A stretch of DNA of 64,000 nucleotides from Amycolatopsis rubida. Lineage in GTDB: Bacteria; Actinomycetota; Actinomycetes; Mycobacteriales; Pseudonocardiaceae. The notes below the pieces were generated by a model, which saw only the letters and a list, made by a program, of their open reading frames with translations, had not been told where the DNA came from and did no database searches. The stretch is taken from positions 434,001-498,000 of the forward strand of contig NZ_FOWC01000004.1 of assembly GCF_900115345.1 (NCBI RefSeq). The letters are read 5' to 3'. The translations under genes and the position numbers were made by a program. Of this stretch, positions 33,008 through 42,040 are shown piece by piece; the stretch's first letter is position 1; each line of letters starts with the position of its first letter.

Positions 33008-34458
33008 GCGGGACCCCGATCCGAGCTGAGCACCACTCGCAGTTCCCGGTCCAGCTCCGCCCCCGGTTCGACCTCCAGGTCCGCCCGCAGCCGTTCCCGC
33101 ATCCGCCGGTGCACCGCCAACGCGTCCGCCCGCCGTCCGCCGCCGTGGAGCGCCCGCATCAGCAGCACCGCCAGCGGTTCCCGATGCGGATACACCGCCA
33201 GCAACGCCGACAGCTCGTGCACCACGTCGTCGGTTCGCCCCAGTTTCAGCTGCAGCACGGCCTTCTCCTGCACCAATGTCAGCCGCCGCTCGGTCAGGCG
33301 TACGCGTTCCCCCTCGACGAACGGGCCGGGCAACCCGGCCAGCGGCTCGCCGTGGAACAGGGCCAACGCGCCGTCGTAGGCGTCGACCGCGGCTGCCGGG
33401 TCGCTGCCGCGGGCGGCGATCGCGGCTTCCGCGATCCGGTCGGTCAGCTCGGTGACGTCCAGTCGTGCTCGCTCCCCGGCGAAGCGGTATCCGCCGCGGT
33501 CGCTGCCGATGACCGAGTCTTCCCTTCGTTCGCCAGCCCCGCGCAGGCATTTCCGCAGGCGATGCACGTAGACCGGGACCACCCGGCCACCGGTGCCGGG
33601 CGGCTCCAGGCCCCACACGCCGTCGAGCAACTCCCCTGGACTGACTGTCTCGCCGGGGCGCAGGACCAGCGCCGCGAGCAGCGCTTGTTGCCGCACCGGG
33701 CCCAGGTCCAGCAGGTTCGGTCCCCGCCAAGCCCGCAACGGGCCGAGCACGCTGAAGCGCAACGAGTCCGGGCCGATCGGAGCGGGGGCGGCGCCGGGGG
33801 CGACCAGGCCGTGGTCGAAGGCGTAGACGATGGCCGCCGCCCGGTCGCGGAGGCGGAGTTTCGCGCACACCCGCTCGAAATGCGCCTCGACCGTGCTCGC
33901 GGAAATCCCCAGCGTTCCGGCGATTTCCGCGTCCGTCAAGCCGCGCGCCACCGCCGTCAGCACGTCCATTTCGCGCGGCGTCAGCACTCCGGAAGGCAGC
34001 GCCGGGCGATCGGCGGCCGCCTCGCGGTAGGTCGTGAGCACGCGGCCGGTGACCGCCGGATCGAGCCACGCCTCGCCCATCGCGACCGCTCGCACCGCGC
34101 GGATCAGGTCCTCCGCGGGGGAATCCTTCAGCACGTATCCGACCGCGCCCGCGCGCAGCACCCCGGCGAGCAGTTCGTCGTCGTCGAACGTGGTCAGCGC
34201 GAGCACTGGCGGGCGCGGGCCGGACGCGCGCAGCCGTCGCGTCGCTTCGATGCCGTCGACGCGCTTCATCCGCAGGTCCATCACCACGACATCGACCCCG
34301 CCGGCCGCTTCGAGCGCGGCCGGGACCTCGTCGCCGTCCGAGCACTCGCCTACCACGAAGAACCCGTCCCGACGCCGAAGGATCAACCGCAACCCGGACC
34401 GCACCAGCTCCTGATCGTCGACGAGCAAGACCCGCATCTCATCCAACGCAACGGTCAC
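33004..34458 (-). CDS. response regulator: REC + LuxR HTH fused to SARP (OmpR wHTH + BTAD)
   Basis: The 484-residue protein joins four modules. Residues 8-125: receiver with Asp14-Asp15 and phospho-acceptor Asp61 in VVVMDLRM. Residues 155-212: NarL/LuxR HTH (LTPREMDVLTAVARGLTDAEIAGTLGISASTVEAHFERVCAKLRL). Residues 228-320: OmpR-type winged helix of SARPs (RFSVLGPLRAWRG ... YVHRLRKCLRGAG). Residues 330-484: BTAD domain with TPR-like helices (ELTDRIAEAAIAARGSDPAAAVDAYDGAL). GTG 34458 overlaps the kinase stop (GTGA). Two DNA-binding domains in one phospho-regulated protein is unusual. Probably activates a secondary-metabolite or stress gene set. Confidence 0.88.
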   Translation of the reverse strand: MTVALDEMRVLLVDDQELVRSGLRLILRRRDGFFVVGECSDGDEVPAALEAAGGVDVVVMDLRMKRVDGIEATRRLRASGPRPPVLALTTFDDDELLAGVLRAGAVGYVLKDSPAEDLIRAVRAVAMGEAWLDPAVTGRVLTTYREAAADRPALPSGVLTPREMDVLTAVARGLTDAEIAGTLGISASTVEAHFERVCAKLRLRDRAAAIVYAFDHGLVAPGAAPAPIGPDSLRFSVLGPLRAWRGPNLLDLGPVRQQALLAALVLRPGETVSPGELLDGVWGLEPPGTGGRVVPVYVHRLRKCLRGAGERREDSVIGSDRGGYRFAGERARLDVTELTDRIAEAAIAARGSDPAAAVDAYDGALALFHGEPLAGLPGPFVEGERVRLTERRLTLVQEKAVLQLKLGRTDDVVHELSALLAVYPHREPLAVLLMRALHGGGRRADALAVHRRMRERLRADLEVEPGAELDRELRVVLSSDRGPA

Positions 34459-35621
34459 GACGCGGCCCCGCGCGCCAACGGCACTGTCACCTCGACGACC
34501 CACTCGCCGTCCTTAACTCCGGCAGCCAGCCGCGCGCCGAGCTGATCCGCACGCGCCGTCATGCCCGCCAACCCCGAGCCGCCTCGGTCGCGGGCCGCGC
34601 CGTTGTGTCCATTGCGGACTGTCAACCGCGCGTCCGCCGCAGCAATCTCCAGCCGTACCAACGCCTTCTCCCCCGGCGCGTGTTTGACCGCGTTCGCCAG
34701 CGACTCCTGGACGATCCGGTAGAGCCCCAGCCCCACCGTGCTGTCGACCGCGGTCACGTCGCCCTCCAGTTCGTAGTCCGCGACCAGCCCGGCCGCGCAC
34801 GTTTCGGCCACCAGGTCCGCGATGTCGCCCGCACCGGGCAACGGCCGCGTCCCCGCCGGCTCCCGCGCGAGCAATCCAACCGTGCGGCGGATATCGGCCA
34901 TCGCCGCCCGCCCGATCCGCTCCGCCTCGGCAAGCGCCGCGACGGCTTCGTCGATGTCGCGATCCGTGCGCAACCCATGCCGCGCGCCCGTGACGTGCAG
35001 CAACGTGATGCTCAGCGAATGCGCGACGACGTCGTGCACCTCGCGCGCGATCCGCTGCCGTTCGCCGAGCATCGCCTGTTCGCGCACGGCTTCCTGTTTG
35101 CCGCGCTCGGCGTCCAGCGCGCGCACGTACCACCGCAACATGAAACCGGCGGCCATCCCGACCACCACCGCGAGCAGGTACACCGGAAACCCGACCAGCC
35201 CGACGGTCGACGCGGCCGCCCCGAGCACCGCGATCGCCCCGCCGGTCGCCGCGAACGCGACCCGCGCCGAAGCGATGGACCCCAGTTCGCCGGCGAGCAC
35301 GATCAACGGCATCGGCGCGAAGTCCGGCACCACCGGATACGTCAGCAGCAGCCCGATCCCGGCGAGCATCCCGAGCGCCTTCATCCACGACGGCGCGAGC
35401 CGCCCGGTGCACACCCACAGCAGCGTCGACGCCGTGGCCAGCAGAAACCCCGCGATCGCGACCGGAAGCGCGGTCCCGGCCCGCTGCCCGACCGCGACCA
35501 CCAGCCCGATCACCGTGAAGGCGGTCGTCCCCATCGGAACCCACCAGGGCAGCGTGAGCCCGGACCGGGCCAAGCCGTCGGCCAGCCTGCCCCGCAACCG
35601 GTCCCGCGCTGTCTCCCACAC
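34455..35621 (-). CDS. NarL-type sensor histidine kinase
   Basis: A 388-residue kinase with five to six N-terminal membrane helices (residues 25-170) and no extracellular domain, then a HisKA_3 helix ERQRIAREVHDVVAHS with the phospho-His, and a HATPase with GLGLYRIVQESLANAVKHA and GGSGLAGMTARADQLG. GTG 35621 is leaderless: TAGGCT (35634-35629) plus 7 nt. It is coupled to the REC-LuxR-SARP gene by GTGA and divergent from a thioredoxin-like lipoprotein gene. Confidence 0.9.
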   Translation of the reverse strand: MWETARDRLRGRLADGLARSGLTLPWWVPMGTTAFTVIGLVVAVGQRAGTALPVAIAGFLLATASTLLWVCTGRLAPSWMKALGMLAGIGLLLTYPVVPDFAPMPLIVLAGELGSIASARVAFAATGGAIAVLGAAASTVGLVGFPVYLLAVVVGMAAGFMLRWYVRALDAERGKQEAVREQAMLGERQRIAREVHDVVAHSLSITLLHVTGARHGLRTDRDIDEAVAALAEAERIGRAAMADIRRTVGLLAREPAGTRPLPGAGDIADLVAETCAAGLVADYELEGDVTAVDSTVGLGLYRIVQESLANAVKHAPGEKALVRLEIAAADARLTVRNGHNGAARDRGGSGLAGMTARADQLGARLAAGVKDGEWVVEVTVPLARGAAS

Positions 35622-35681
35622 GAGGTCCAGCCTAGAAAACCGCGTCGGAAGCCGCCCGGTGTACCGGCGATACCATGCCGC

Positions 35682-36254
35682 GTGCGCCTCGCCCGTCTCT
35701 TCCTCCTGCTGGCCCTGCTCCCCCTCGCCGCGTGCGCGACCGGGAAGGACGCGGTCAGCCAATCAGACACCTTCGAATTCGTCTCGCCGGGCGGGCAGAC
35801 GACCATCCACTATCCCGTGGAGCAACGCAAAAAGGTAGCGAACCTCAAGGGCCAGAGCCTGCGCGAACCCGGCCGGGACCTCTCGCTGGCCGATTACTCC
35901 GGCAAAGTCGTCCTGCTCAACCTCTGGGGCGCCTGGTGCGGGCCGTGCCGCGCCGAAGCGCGTACTCTTCAGGCCATCGTCGGCTCCGGGCGCAGCCGCG
36001 GGATCCGGGTGCTCGGCATCAACGTCCGCGACAACCCGAAGTACGCCGCGGACTTCGTCAAGGACCTCGGACTGGACTACGAGTCGATCTTCGATCCGTC
36101 CGGCCGGGTCGCGCTGCAGTTGCGCGGCCTCCCGCTGAGCGCGGTGCCGATCTCGCTGATCGTCGACAAACGGCAGCGGGTCGCGGCCGTCTACCTCGGC
36201 GCGGTCCTGCGAACCGACGTCCAGCCCACCCTGGACAGCGTGCTCGCCGAGTAG
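35682..36254 (+). CDS. TlpA/ResA-like thioredoxin lipoprotein
   Basis: The 190-residue product has a lipoprotein signal (LARLFLLLALLPLAAC, lipid-bound Cys about residue 18) and a thioredoxin fold with NLWGAWCGPCRAEA (active CxxC), GINVRDNPKYAADF and the cis-Pro region LSAVPISLIVD. It probably reduces disulfides outside the membrane, e.g. in cytochrome c maturation. GTG 35682 follows TACCAT (35671-35676) by 5 nt, making it leaderless; its promoter lies back to back with the kinase promoter. Confidence 0.88.
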   Translation: MRLARLFLLLALLPLAACATGKDAVSQSDTFEFVSPGGQTTIHYPVEQRKKVANLKGQSLREPGRDLSLADYSGKVVLLNLWGAWCGPCRAEARTLQAIVGSGRSRGIRVLGINVRDNPKYAADFVKDLGLDYESIFDPSGRVALQLRGLPLSAVPISLIVDKRQRVAAVYLGAVLRTDVQPTLDSVLAE

Positions 36255-36303
36255 GCCGGCCAAGGTCCAGACCGTTCGGGCGGCGTGCGCCTACCATGGG
36301 CGG

Positions 36304-36984
36304 ATGACCGCGAGTGGCTACAACCGCCGGGAACGTCCCGCCAAGCCCGCGCTGAGCCGCGAAGGCATCGTCGCGGCCGCTCTCGACGTCGTGCGCCGCG
36401 AAGGGGCCGAGCGCGTCACCATGCGGCGGCTCGCGAAGGAACTGGACACCGGCCCGGCCTCGCTCTACGTCTACGTCCGCGACACCGACGAACTCCACGC
36501 CGCGGTGCTGGACGAACTCCTCGGCGAAGTCCCCACCACCGCCAGCGCCGCCGAAGGAGACTGGCGGAGTCGTTTGTGGACAGTCATGTCCACCTACCGC
36601 GACGTCCTGTACGCCCACCCCGGCCTCGCCCGCGTCGCGCTCGTGACCCCGTTGAACGGGCCGAACTACCTCGCCGTTGTCGACACCGTGCTCGGCTTGC
36701 TCGCCGAGGCCGGGGTTCCGTCCGGCCCGGCCGCGTGGACGGTCGACCTGCTGCTGCTCGTCGCCACCGCCAGCGCGGTCGAGCACAGCACCCGCAAGGA
36801 CCGCCCGGACGCGGAACGGCAGCACGACGCGCTCGCCGAAACCGTCCGCGGACTCTCGCCCGAAACGTATCCGAACATCGCCGCGGCGAGCGAGAACCTG
36901 TTCTCCGGCAACGCGGACACGCGTTCCCGGTGGGCGATCGACGCCCTGCTCAACGGCGCGCGCACGACCCCGCTGCCCGACTGA
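36304..36984 (+). CDS. TetR/AcrR family regulator
   Basis: A 226-residue protein with HTH LSREGIVAAALDVVRREGAERVTMRRLAKELDTGPASLYVYVRDTDELHAAV (residues 18-70) and a TetR C-terminal domain of the TetR_C_1 type. ATG 36304 is leaderless behind TACCAT (36292-36297, 6 nt). No divergent partner; a gene-end hairpin follows its stop by 6 nt, so it is monocistronic. Target unknown. Confidence 0.9.
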   Translation: MTASGYNRRERPAKPALSREGIVAAALDVVRREGAERVTMRRLAKELDTGPASLYVYVRDTDELHAAVLDELLGEVPTTASAAEGDWRSRLWTVMSTYRDVLYAHPGLARVALVTPLNGPNYLAVVDTVLGLLAEAGVPSGPAAWTVDLLLLVATASAVEHSTRKDRPDAERQHDALAETVRGLSPETYPNIAAASENLFSGNADTRSRWAIDALLNGARTTPLPD

Positions 36985-36990
36985 GTGGTC

Positions 36991-37039
36991 CGTGAGGGGA
37001 ACCCTGCGGGAATCAGATTCCCGCAGGGTGGCCCTTACG
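36991..37039. repeat. conserved gene-end hairpin, copy 2
   Basis: Arms of 24 nt (CGTGAGGGGAACCCTGCGGG then AATC) pair at 21 of 24 positions around a single A. It starts 6 nt after the TetR stop. The following 37040-37311 holds the untranslated region of the protease gene and is locally lower in GC. Confidence 0.88.
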
Positions 37040-37311
37040 AACGTCCGCGGCAGCGGAGAACCCGGCTGAATGGTTCAAACCACTGCCGGGGCAGGGGTGT
37101 GCCCCGAGTCCATCATGGACCGGTACGCCGGAATAGCGGCGATAACGGGTGAAATGTCCGCTTGATCGATCCGCTTCAATTCGACAGTTGATGCGATCCC
37201 TCCTTTCGTAGGTTCCCGGAAAATTTCCGACGATCTACCTTTGCTGTGTTCGGATCCACTATCCCCACCCTTTCCGATTTCTTTTTCTGCATGCCCACAA
37301 GGAGTCTGAGA

Positions 37312-38208
37312 ATGCAGATCAGAAAAACGTCCGCACTCGTTTCCCTGCTCGCCGCGGCCGGTCTGGCCGCGACGATGGGCGCGACCCCTGCCACCGCGGC
37401 CGCCGCCCAGCACCACCCCGCGCACCAGAAGCACGGCCTCGGGCTGAACATCGCCGGACTGAAAGCCGCGAAGGCGGCCAAGCACGCCCACGCGAACTCC
37501 GCGCTGCCGGTGCACCCGCTCGGCACGGCCAAGGCTCCCTCCAGCGGCGACCTCACCCAGTACGCCAACACCCCCGGCGACCAGGGCCAGGTCGGCTCGT
37601 GCGTCACCTGGGCCACCGGCTACACCGGCTACGGCGTGCTGATGAACGAGCAGGGCATCGACGGCGGACCGATGGCGCCGATGTTCATCTACAGCCAGAT
37701 CGCCAAGGGCAACGACCAGGGCACCTGGGCGAGCGTCGCGCTGCCGATGGAACAGAAGCAAGGCATCGACACCAAGTCCGACTACTGGCAGGGCGATTTC
37801 GACTACACGACTCAGCCCGACCAGAACGAAAAGGCGAATGCGGCGCACTACAAGCTGTCCGGCTACACCGAATTGTCGACCAGCGGCAACGCGGCGAAAA
37901 CCGACATCGAGAACGCCATTTCCCAGGGCGAGCCGGTCGCGATCGGGTTCACCGTGCACCAGAGCTTCATGGATCTGAACTCCTCGACCGCGAGCGACTA
38001 CTCGTACCTGCCCGGCGACTCGAACAGCGACCCGGTCGTCGGCGGGCACGAGGTCACCATCGTGGCCTACAACGAGCAGGGCGTGAAGATCGAGAACAGC
38101 TGGGGATCCAGCTGGGGTGACAGCGGTTTCGTGACCGTGCCGTGGTCGTTCTTCAACACCGGCGACGTCGACGAGGTCAACGCGATGGGCAAGCTCGTCC
38201 AGAGCTGA
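37312..38208 (+). CDS. secreted papain-family (C1A) cysteine protease
   Basis: The 298-residue product has a Sec signal (residues 1-30, SALVSLLAAAGLAATMGATPATAAAA), a short Lys/His/Ala-rich pro-segment, and a C1A domain: DQGQVGSCVTWATGYTGYG with the catalytic Cys, GGHEVTIVAYN with the His, and IENSWGSSWGDSGF with the Asn. AAGGAG precedes ATG 37312 by 8 nt. It lacks a long inhibitory propeptide and is therefore unlike lysosomal cathepsins. Flanked on both sides by gene-end hairpins. Bacterial C1A enzymes are uncommon and usually act on outer proteins. Confidence 0.88.
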   Translation: MQIRKTSALVSLLAAAGLAATMGATPATAAAAQHHPAHQKHGLGLNIAGLKAAKAAKHAHANSALPVHPLGTAKAPSSGDLTQYANTPGDQGQVGSCVTWATGYTGYGVLMNEQGIDGGPMAPMFIYSQIAKGNDQGTWASVALPMEQKQGIDTKSDYWQGDFDYTTQPDQNEKANAAHYKLSGYTELSTSGNAAKTDIENAISQGEPVAIGFTVHQSFMDLNSSTASDYSYLPGDSNSDPVVGGHEVTIVAYNEQGVKIENSWGSSWGDSGFVTVPWSFFNTGDVDEVNAMGKLVQS

Positions 38209-38229
38209 CCCCCGCACCCGCCCGAAAAG

Positions 38230-38280
38230 CCGGGAAGGGCCCCTTGAGGGAATCAGATTCCCTCAAGGGGCCCTTCCCGG
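38230..38280. repeat. conserved gene-end hairpin, copy 3 (perfect)
   Basis: Perfect 25-bp arms, CCGGGAAGGGCCCCTTGAGG then GAATC, around a single A. It sits between the convergent protease and katG genes, 21 nt from each stop, and would end both transcripts. Confidence 0.9.
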
Positions 38281-38301
38281 ACCTAGGCGTTCAGGCGGAA
38301 C

Positions 38302-40530
38302 TCAGACCAGGTCGTACCGGTCGTTGTTCATCACCTTGTGCCACGCGGCGACGAAGTCGCGGACGAACTTCTCCTTGGCGTCGTCGCTGCCGTAGACCTC
38401 GGCGACGGCGCGCAGCTCGGAGTTCGAACCGAACACCAGGTCGTTGCGGGTGCCGGTCCACTTGACCTCGCCGGTGGCGAGATCGCGGGCCTCGAAGGAC
38501 TCCGCGTGCGGGCCCTCGCCGTCGGCGGGCTTCCACTCGGCGCCCATGTCGAGCAGGTTGACGAAGAAGTCGTTCGTCAGCGTGCCCGGCCGGTCGGTCA
38601 GCACGCCTGCCGCCGAGTTCTGGTAGTTCGCGCCCAGCACTCGCAGGCCGCCGACCAGCACGGCCATCTCCGGCGCGCTCAGGTTGAGCAGGTTCGCCTT
38701 GTCCACCAGCAGGTACTCCGACGGCAGCGGGTTGGCCTTGCCGCGGTAGTTGCGGAACCCGTCGGCCTTCGGCTCAAGCGGCGCGAACGAGTCCGCGTCG
38801 GTCTGCTCCTGCGTCGCGTCGGTGCGGCCCGGCGTGAACGGAACGGTGAGGTCGACCCCGCCGTCCTTCGCCGCCTTCTCCACGCCCGCCGCGCCGGCCA
38901 GCACGATCAGGTCGGCGAGCGAGATCTTCTTCCCGCCGGTCTGCGCGCTGTTGAACGCTTCCTGGACGCCCTCAAGCGTGCGCAGCACCTGAGCCAGCTC
39001 GTCGGGCTCGTTGACCTCCCAGCCGCGCTGCGGTTCGAGGCGGATGCGGGCGCCGTTCGCGCCGCCGCGCTTGTCGCTGTGCCGGTAGGTCGAGGCCGAC
39101 GCCCACGCGGTGGACACCAGCTGCGAGACCGACAGGCCGGACTCGAGGATCTTCGCCTTCAGGTCCGCGACGTCCGCTTCGCTGACCAGCTCGTGGTCGA
39201 CGGCCGGGACCGGGTCCTGCCAGATCAGCTCTTCCCGCGGCACCAGCGGGCCGAGGTAGCGCTGGATCGGGCCCATGTCGCGGTGGGTGAGCTTGTACCA
39301 GGCGCGGGCGAAGGCGTCCGCGAACTCCTCCGGGTTCTCGTAGAACCGGCGCGAAATCGGCTCGTAGATCGGGTCGAAGCGCAGCGCCAGGTCCGAGGTC
39401 AGCATGCTCGGCGCGCGGTTGAGCTCACCGGTCTCCGGGTCCGGCACGGTGCCCTGCGCGGCGTTGTTCTTCGGCTTCCACTGGTGCGCGCCGGCGGGGC
39501 TCTTGGTCAGCTCCCACTCGTAGGTGAACAGGTTGTGGAAGAACCAGTTGCTCCACCGGGTCGGGGTCGGGGTCCAGGTGACCTCGAGCCCGCTGCCGAT
39601 CTGGTCGCGGCCCTTGCCGCTGCCGAAGCTGTTCTTCCAGCCGAGGCCCATCTGCTCGATCGGCGCGGCCTCGGGCACCGGGCCGACGTTCGCGTCCGCG
39701 TCGCCCGCGCCGTGCGTCTTGCCGAAGGTGTGGCCGCCGGCGATGAGGGCGACGGTCTCCTCGTCGTTCATCGCCATCCGGGCGAACGTCTCGCGGATGT
39801 CGCGCGCCGAGGCGATCGGGTCCGGGTTGCCGTTCGGGCCTTCCGGGTTCACGTAGATGAGGCCCATCTGGACCGCGGCGAGAGGGTTGTCCAGCTCGCG
39901 GTCGCCCCGGTAGCGCTCGTCGCCGAGCCAGGTGCGCTCCGGGCCCCAGTAGATGTCCTCGTCCGGCTCCCACACGTCGGCGCGGCCGCCGGCGAAGCCG
40001 AAGGTCTTGAAGCCCATGGTTTCAAGCGCGCGGTTGCCCGCGAAGACCATCAGGTCCGCCCACGAGATCTTCTTGCCGTACTTCTTCTTGACCGGCCACA
40101 GCAGACGGCGCGCCTTGTCCAGGCCGACGTTGTCCGGCCAGCTGTTCAGCGGCGCGAACCGCTGCTGGCCGCCGCCCGCCCCGCCGCGGCCGTCGTCGAT
40201 CCGGTAGGTGCCGGCGCTGTGCCAGGCCATCCGGATGAACAGCGGGCCGTAGTTGCCGAAGTCGGCAGGCCAGAACTCCTGCGAAGTGGTGAGCAGCGCG
40301 TCGACGTCGCGGGCAAGCGCGTCGAGGTCGAGGCTCTTGAATTCCTTGGCGTAGTCGAACTCCCCGCCCATCGGGTCCGCCGCGGGAGCGTGCTTCCGGA
40401 GGATCTTCAGGTTGAGCTGGTTCGGCCACCAGTCACGGTTCGCGGCACCTTCGGTCGGGTAGCCCATGCGCCCGGTGACCGGGCACCCCGCCGTGTGGTC
40501 GTCGGCAACGGAGTCAAGCGATTCGGACAA
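38302..40530 (-). CDS. katG: catalase-peroxidase
   Basis: The 742-residue bifunctional heme enzyme has FIRMAWHSAGTYR (distal Arg, Trp, His), GLIYVNPEG (Tyr of the Met-Tyr-Trp adduct), RMAMNDEETVALIAGGHTFGKTHG (adduct Met and proximal His) and a duplicated C-terminal domain. It removes hydrogen peroxide in the cytosol. TTG 40530 is the start, with AGGA 6 nt upstream. It follows furA by 30 nt, the standard furA-katG operon, repressed by FurA. Confidence 0.95.
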   Translation of the reverse strand: MSESLDSVADDHTAGCPVTGRMGYPTEGAANRDWWPNQLNLKILRKHAPAADPMGGEFDYAKEFKSLDLDALARDVDALLTTSQEFWPADFGNYGPLFIRMAWHSAGTYRIDDGRGGAGGGQQRFAPLNSWPDNVGLDKARRLLWPVKKKYGKKISWADLMVFAGNRALETMGFKTFGFAGGRADVWEPDEDIYWGPERTWLGDERYRGDRELDNPLAAVQMGLIYVNPEGPNGNPDPIASARDIRETFARMAMNDEETVALIAGGHTFGKTHGAGDADANVGPVPEAAPIEQMGLGWKNSFGSGKGRDQIGSGLEVTWTPTPTRWSNWFFHNLFTYEWELTKSPAGAHQWKPKNNAAQGTVPDPETGELNRAPSMLTSDLALRFDPIYEPISRRFYENPEEFADAFARAWYKLTHRDMGPIQRYLGPLVPREELIWQDPVPAVDHELVSEADVADLKAKILESGLSVSQLVSTAWASASTYRHSDKRGGANGARIRLEPQRGWEVNEPDELAQVLRTLEGVQEAFNSAQTGGKKISLADLIVLAGAAGVEKAAKDGGVDLTVPFTPGRTDATQEQTDADSFAPLEPKADGFRNYRGKANPLPSEYLLVDKANLLNLSAPEMAVLVGGLRVLGANYQNSAAGVLTDRPGTLTNDFFVNLLDMGAEWKPADGEGPHAESFEARDLATGEVKWTGTRNDLVFGSNSELRAVAEVYGSDDAKEKFVRDFVAAWHKVMNNDRYDLV

Positions 40531-40560
40531 CTGAAATCCTTCCGGGAATCTTGGTCTTGC

Positions 40561-40992
40561 TCAGGAACTCAAAGCGGCGGAGCAGTCGGGGCAGCGGCCC
40601 CAGTAGACGACCTCGGCCTCTTCGATGACGAAGCCGTGCGTCTGCGAAGCGGTCAGGCAGGGCGCCTCTCCGACCGCGCAGTCGACGTCTTCGATGGCAC
40701 CGCACGAGCGGCACACGACGTGGTGGTGGTTGTCCCCTACCCGGGCCTCGTACCGTGCGACCGAACCGGGCGGCTGAATGCGCCGCAGCAGCCCCGCGTC
40801 GGTCAGCGCGCGCAGCACGTCGTAAACGGCCTGGTGGGAAACCTCGCCGAGATCCGCGCGCACCATGCCGATGACGGACTCGGTGTCCGCGTGCGCGTTG
40901 GCGTGCACGGCGGAGAGCACGGCCAGCCGAGGGCGCGTGATCCGCAACTGCACTCCGCGCAGCAGCTGCTCGAAGTCCGTGGTCGTCGGCAT
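40561..40992 (-). CDS. furA: Fur-family peroxide/iron regulator FurA
   Basis: The 143-residue protein has the Fur winged helix (LRGVQLRITRPRLAVLSAVHANAHADTESV ... VSHQAVYDVLRALTDAGLLRRI), the metal site YEARVGDNHHHVVCRSCGAIEDVDC and a second CxxC (WGRCPDCSAAL). ATG 40992 is the first Met. It precedes katG, and a FurA-like operator lies 18 nt upstream of the start. Confidence 0.93.
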   Translation of the reverse strand: MPTTTDFEQLLRGVQLRITRPRLAVLSAVHANAHADTESVIGMVRADLGEVSHQAVYDVLRALTDAGLLRRIQPPGSVARYEARVGDNHHHVVCRSCGAIEDVDCAVGEAPCLTASQTHGFVIEEAEVVYWGRCPDCSAALSS

Positions 40993-41009
40993 GCCCCGGA
41001 GTCTGCCGC

Positions 41010-41031
41010 ATTTTCTGGAATGAATCAAGAA
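41010..41031 (-). promoter_or_regulatory. FurA operator/promoter
   Basis: On the minus strand it reads TCTTGATTCATTCCAGAAAA, close to the operator before furA in mycobacteria and streptomycetes (TTGA, six variable bases, then TTCCAGAAAA as I recall it). It includes a TTGA -35-like element. Confidence 0.65.
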
Positions 41032-41139
41032 TCTGTCACCCGCTCCGGTAGTCCTCCTCCTGGCGGTCGCTTGACAGCCCGGGAGGTCTACGGTGAGTAG
41101 GCCAAAGAGACGTCCGACACATCCGAGGTGACGCCAGAA

Positions 41140-41970
41140 ATGACCGAGGCCGTCGAATCGCCCAGTTCGCACCCGGTCGGGGTCGATATCACGCGAGCGA
41201 GCATTGCCCGGGTGTACGACGCCGCGCTGAACGGCACGAACAACTACGAGATCGACCGCAGGGTGCTCGACCAGGTGCGGACCGTGGCCCCGGAGGTCAA
41301 CGACCTCGCCTGGGCCAACCGCAACTTCCTCATCCGCGCCTGCCGGTTCCTCGCCACCCAGGGCAGGGTCGCCCAGTACCTCGACTGCGGTTCCGGCCTG
41401 CCCACCGCGGAAAACACGCACCAGGTCGTGCAGCGGATCATCCCGGACGCCCGCGTCCTGTACGTGGACAACGACCCGGTGGTTCTCGCGCACGGGCGCG
41501 CGCTGCTCGAAGAGAACGACAACACCCGGTTCGTCGAAGCGGACATCTTCAAGCCCGAGCAGATCCTGCGGAACGAGACCGCGCGCGAGTTCCTCGACTG
41601 GACGAAGCCGATCGCGTTGCTGCACAACGGAACCCTGCACCACTACCTCGGCGACGACTACGAGGAGATGATGCGGACCTACGTGGACGCGCTGCCGTCC
41701 GGGTCGTTCGTGGTGGTCGCGCACTTCCTCGACCCGCAGACGCCCGAGCACAGCGAGATCGCCCGGCGGATGGAGGAGAAGTTCACGCACAGCCCGATGG
41801 GCAGCGGCCTCTTCCGCACGTGGGACGAGATCGGCCGGATGTTCGGCGGCACCGAACTGGTCGACCCGGGCCTGGTGCTGTGCGAGGACTGGTGGCCGGA
41901 CGGCCCGCGGTACCAGCCGCTGAACCAGGTCCAGGAGTGCATCGCGGGCGGAGTCGGCCGGAAGGCCTGA
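41140..41970 (+). CDS. SAM-dependent methyltransferase of the DUF574 type
   Basis: The 276-residue product starts with the family hallmark VDITRASIARVYDAALNGTNNYEIDR, then YLDCGSGLPTAENTHQVVQ and ARVLYVDNDPVVLAHGRALL (AdoMet loop and acidic residue). This family is greatly expanded in actinomycetes and its acceptors are mostly unknown. GAGGTGA lies about 9 nt before ATG 41140. It converges on a TetR gene across a gene-end hairpin. Confidence 0.9.
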   Translation: MTEAVESPSSHPVGVDITRASIARVYDAALNGTNNYEIDRRVLDQVRTVAPEVNDLAWANRNFLIRACRFLATQGRVAQYLDCGSGLPTAENTHQVVQRIIPDARVLYVDNDPVVLAHGRALLEENDNTRFVEADIFKPEQILRNETAREFLDWTKPIALLHNGTLHHYLGDDYEEMMRTYVDALPSGSFVVVAHFLDPQTPEHSEIARRMEEKFTHSPMGSGLFRTWDEIGRMFGGTELVDPGLVLCEDWWPDGPRYQPLNQVQECIAGGVGRKA

Positions 41971-41993
41971 CGCTCGCGCCCCGCTGAACGTCA

Positions 41994-42040
41994 GTGAAGG
42001 GCCCCTTGCGGAAATCTGATTCCCGCGAGGGGCCCTTCAC
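41994..42040. repeat. conserved gene-end hairpin, copy 4
   Basis: Arms of 23 nt beginning GTGAAGGGCCCCTTGCGG pair at 21 of 23 positions around a T. It lies between convergent genes; the TGA stop of the TetR gene (42039-42037) is inside the right arm. Confidence 0.88.

Noticed and set aside
34605..36254. 549-codon plus-strand frame
   Set aside because: Only its last 190 codons (TlpA-like lipoprotein from GTG 35682) are real; the rest is antisense to the histidine kinase.
14817..37084. Shared 14-mer TGGTTCAAACCACT at 14817 and 37071
   Set aside because: Several chance 14-mer matches are expected in 64 kb, and contexts differ.
38338..41100. A 920-codon open frame on the plus strand
   Set aside because: It is antisense to katG and furA, whose protein motifs are unmistakable; long antisense frames are common at 70% GC.
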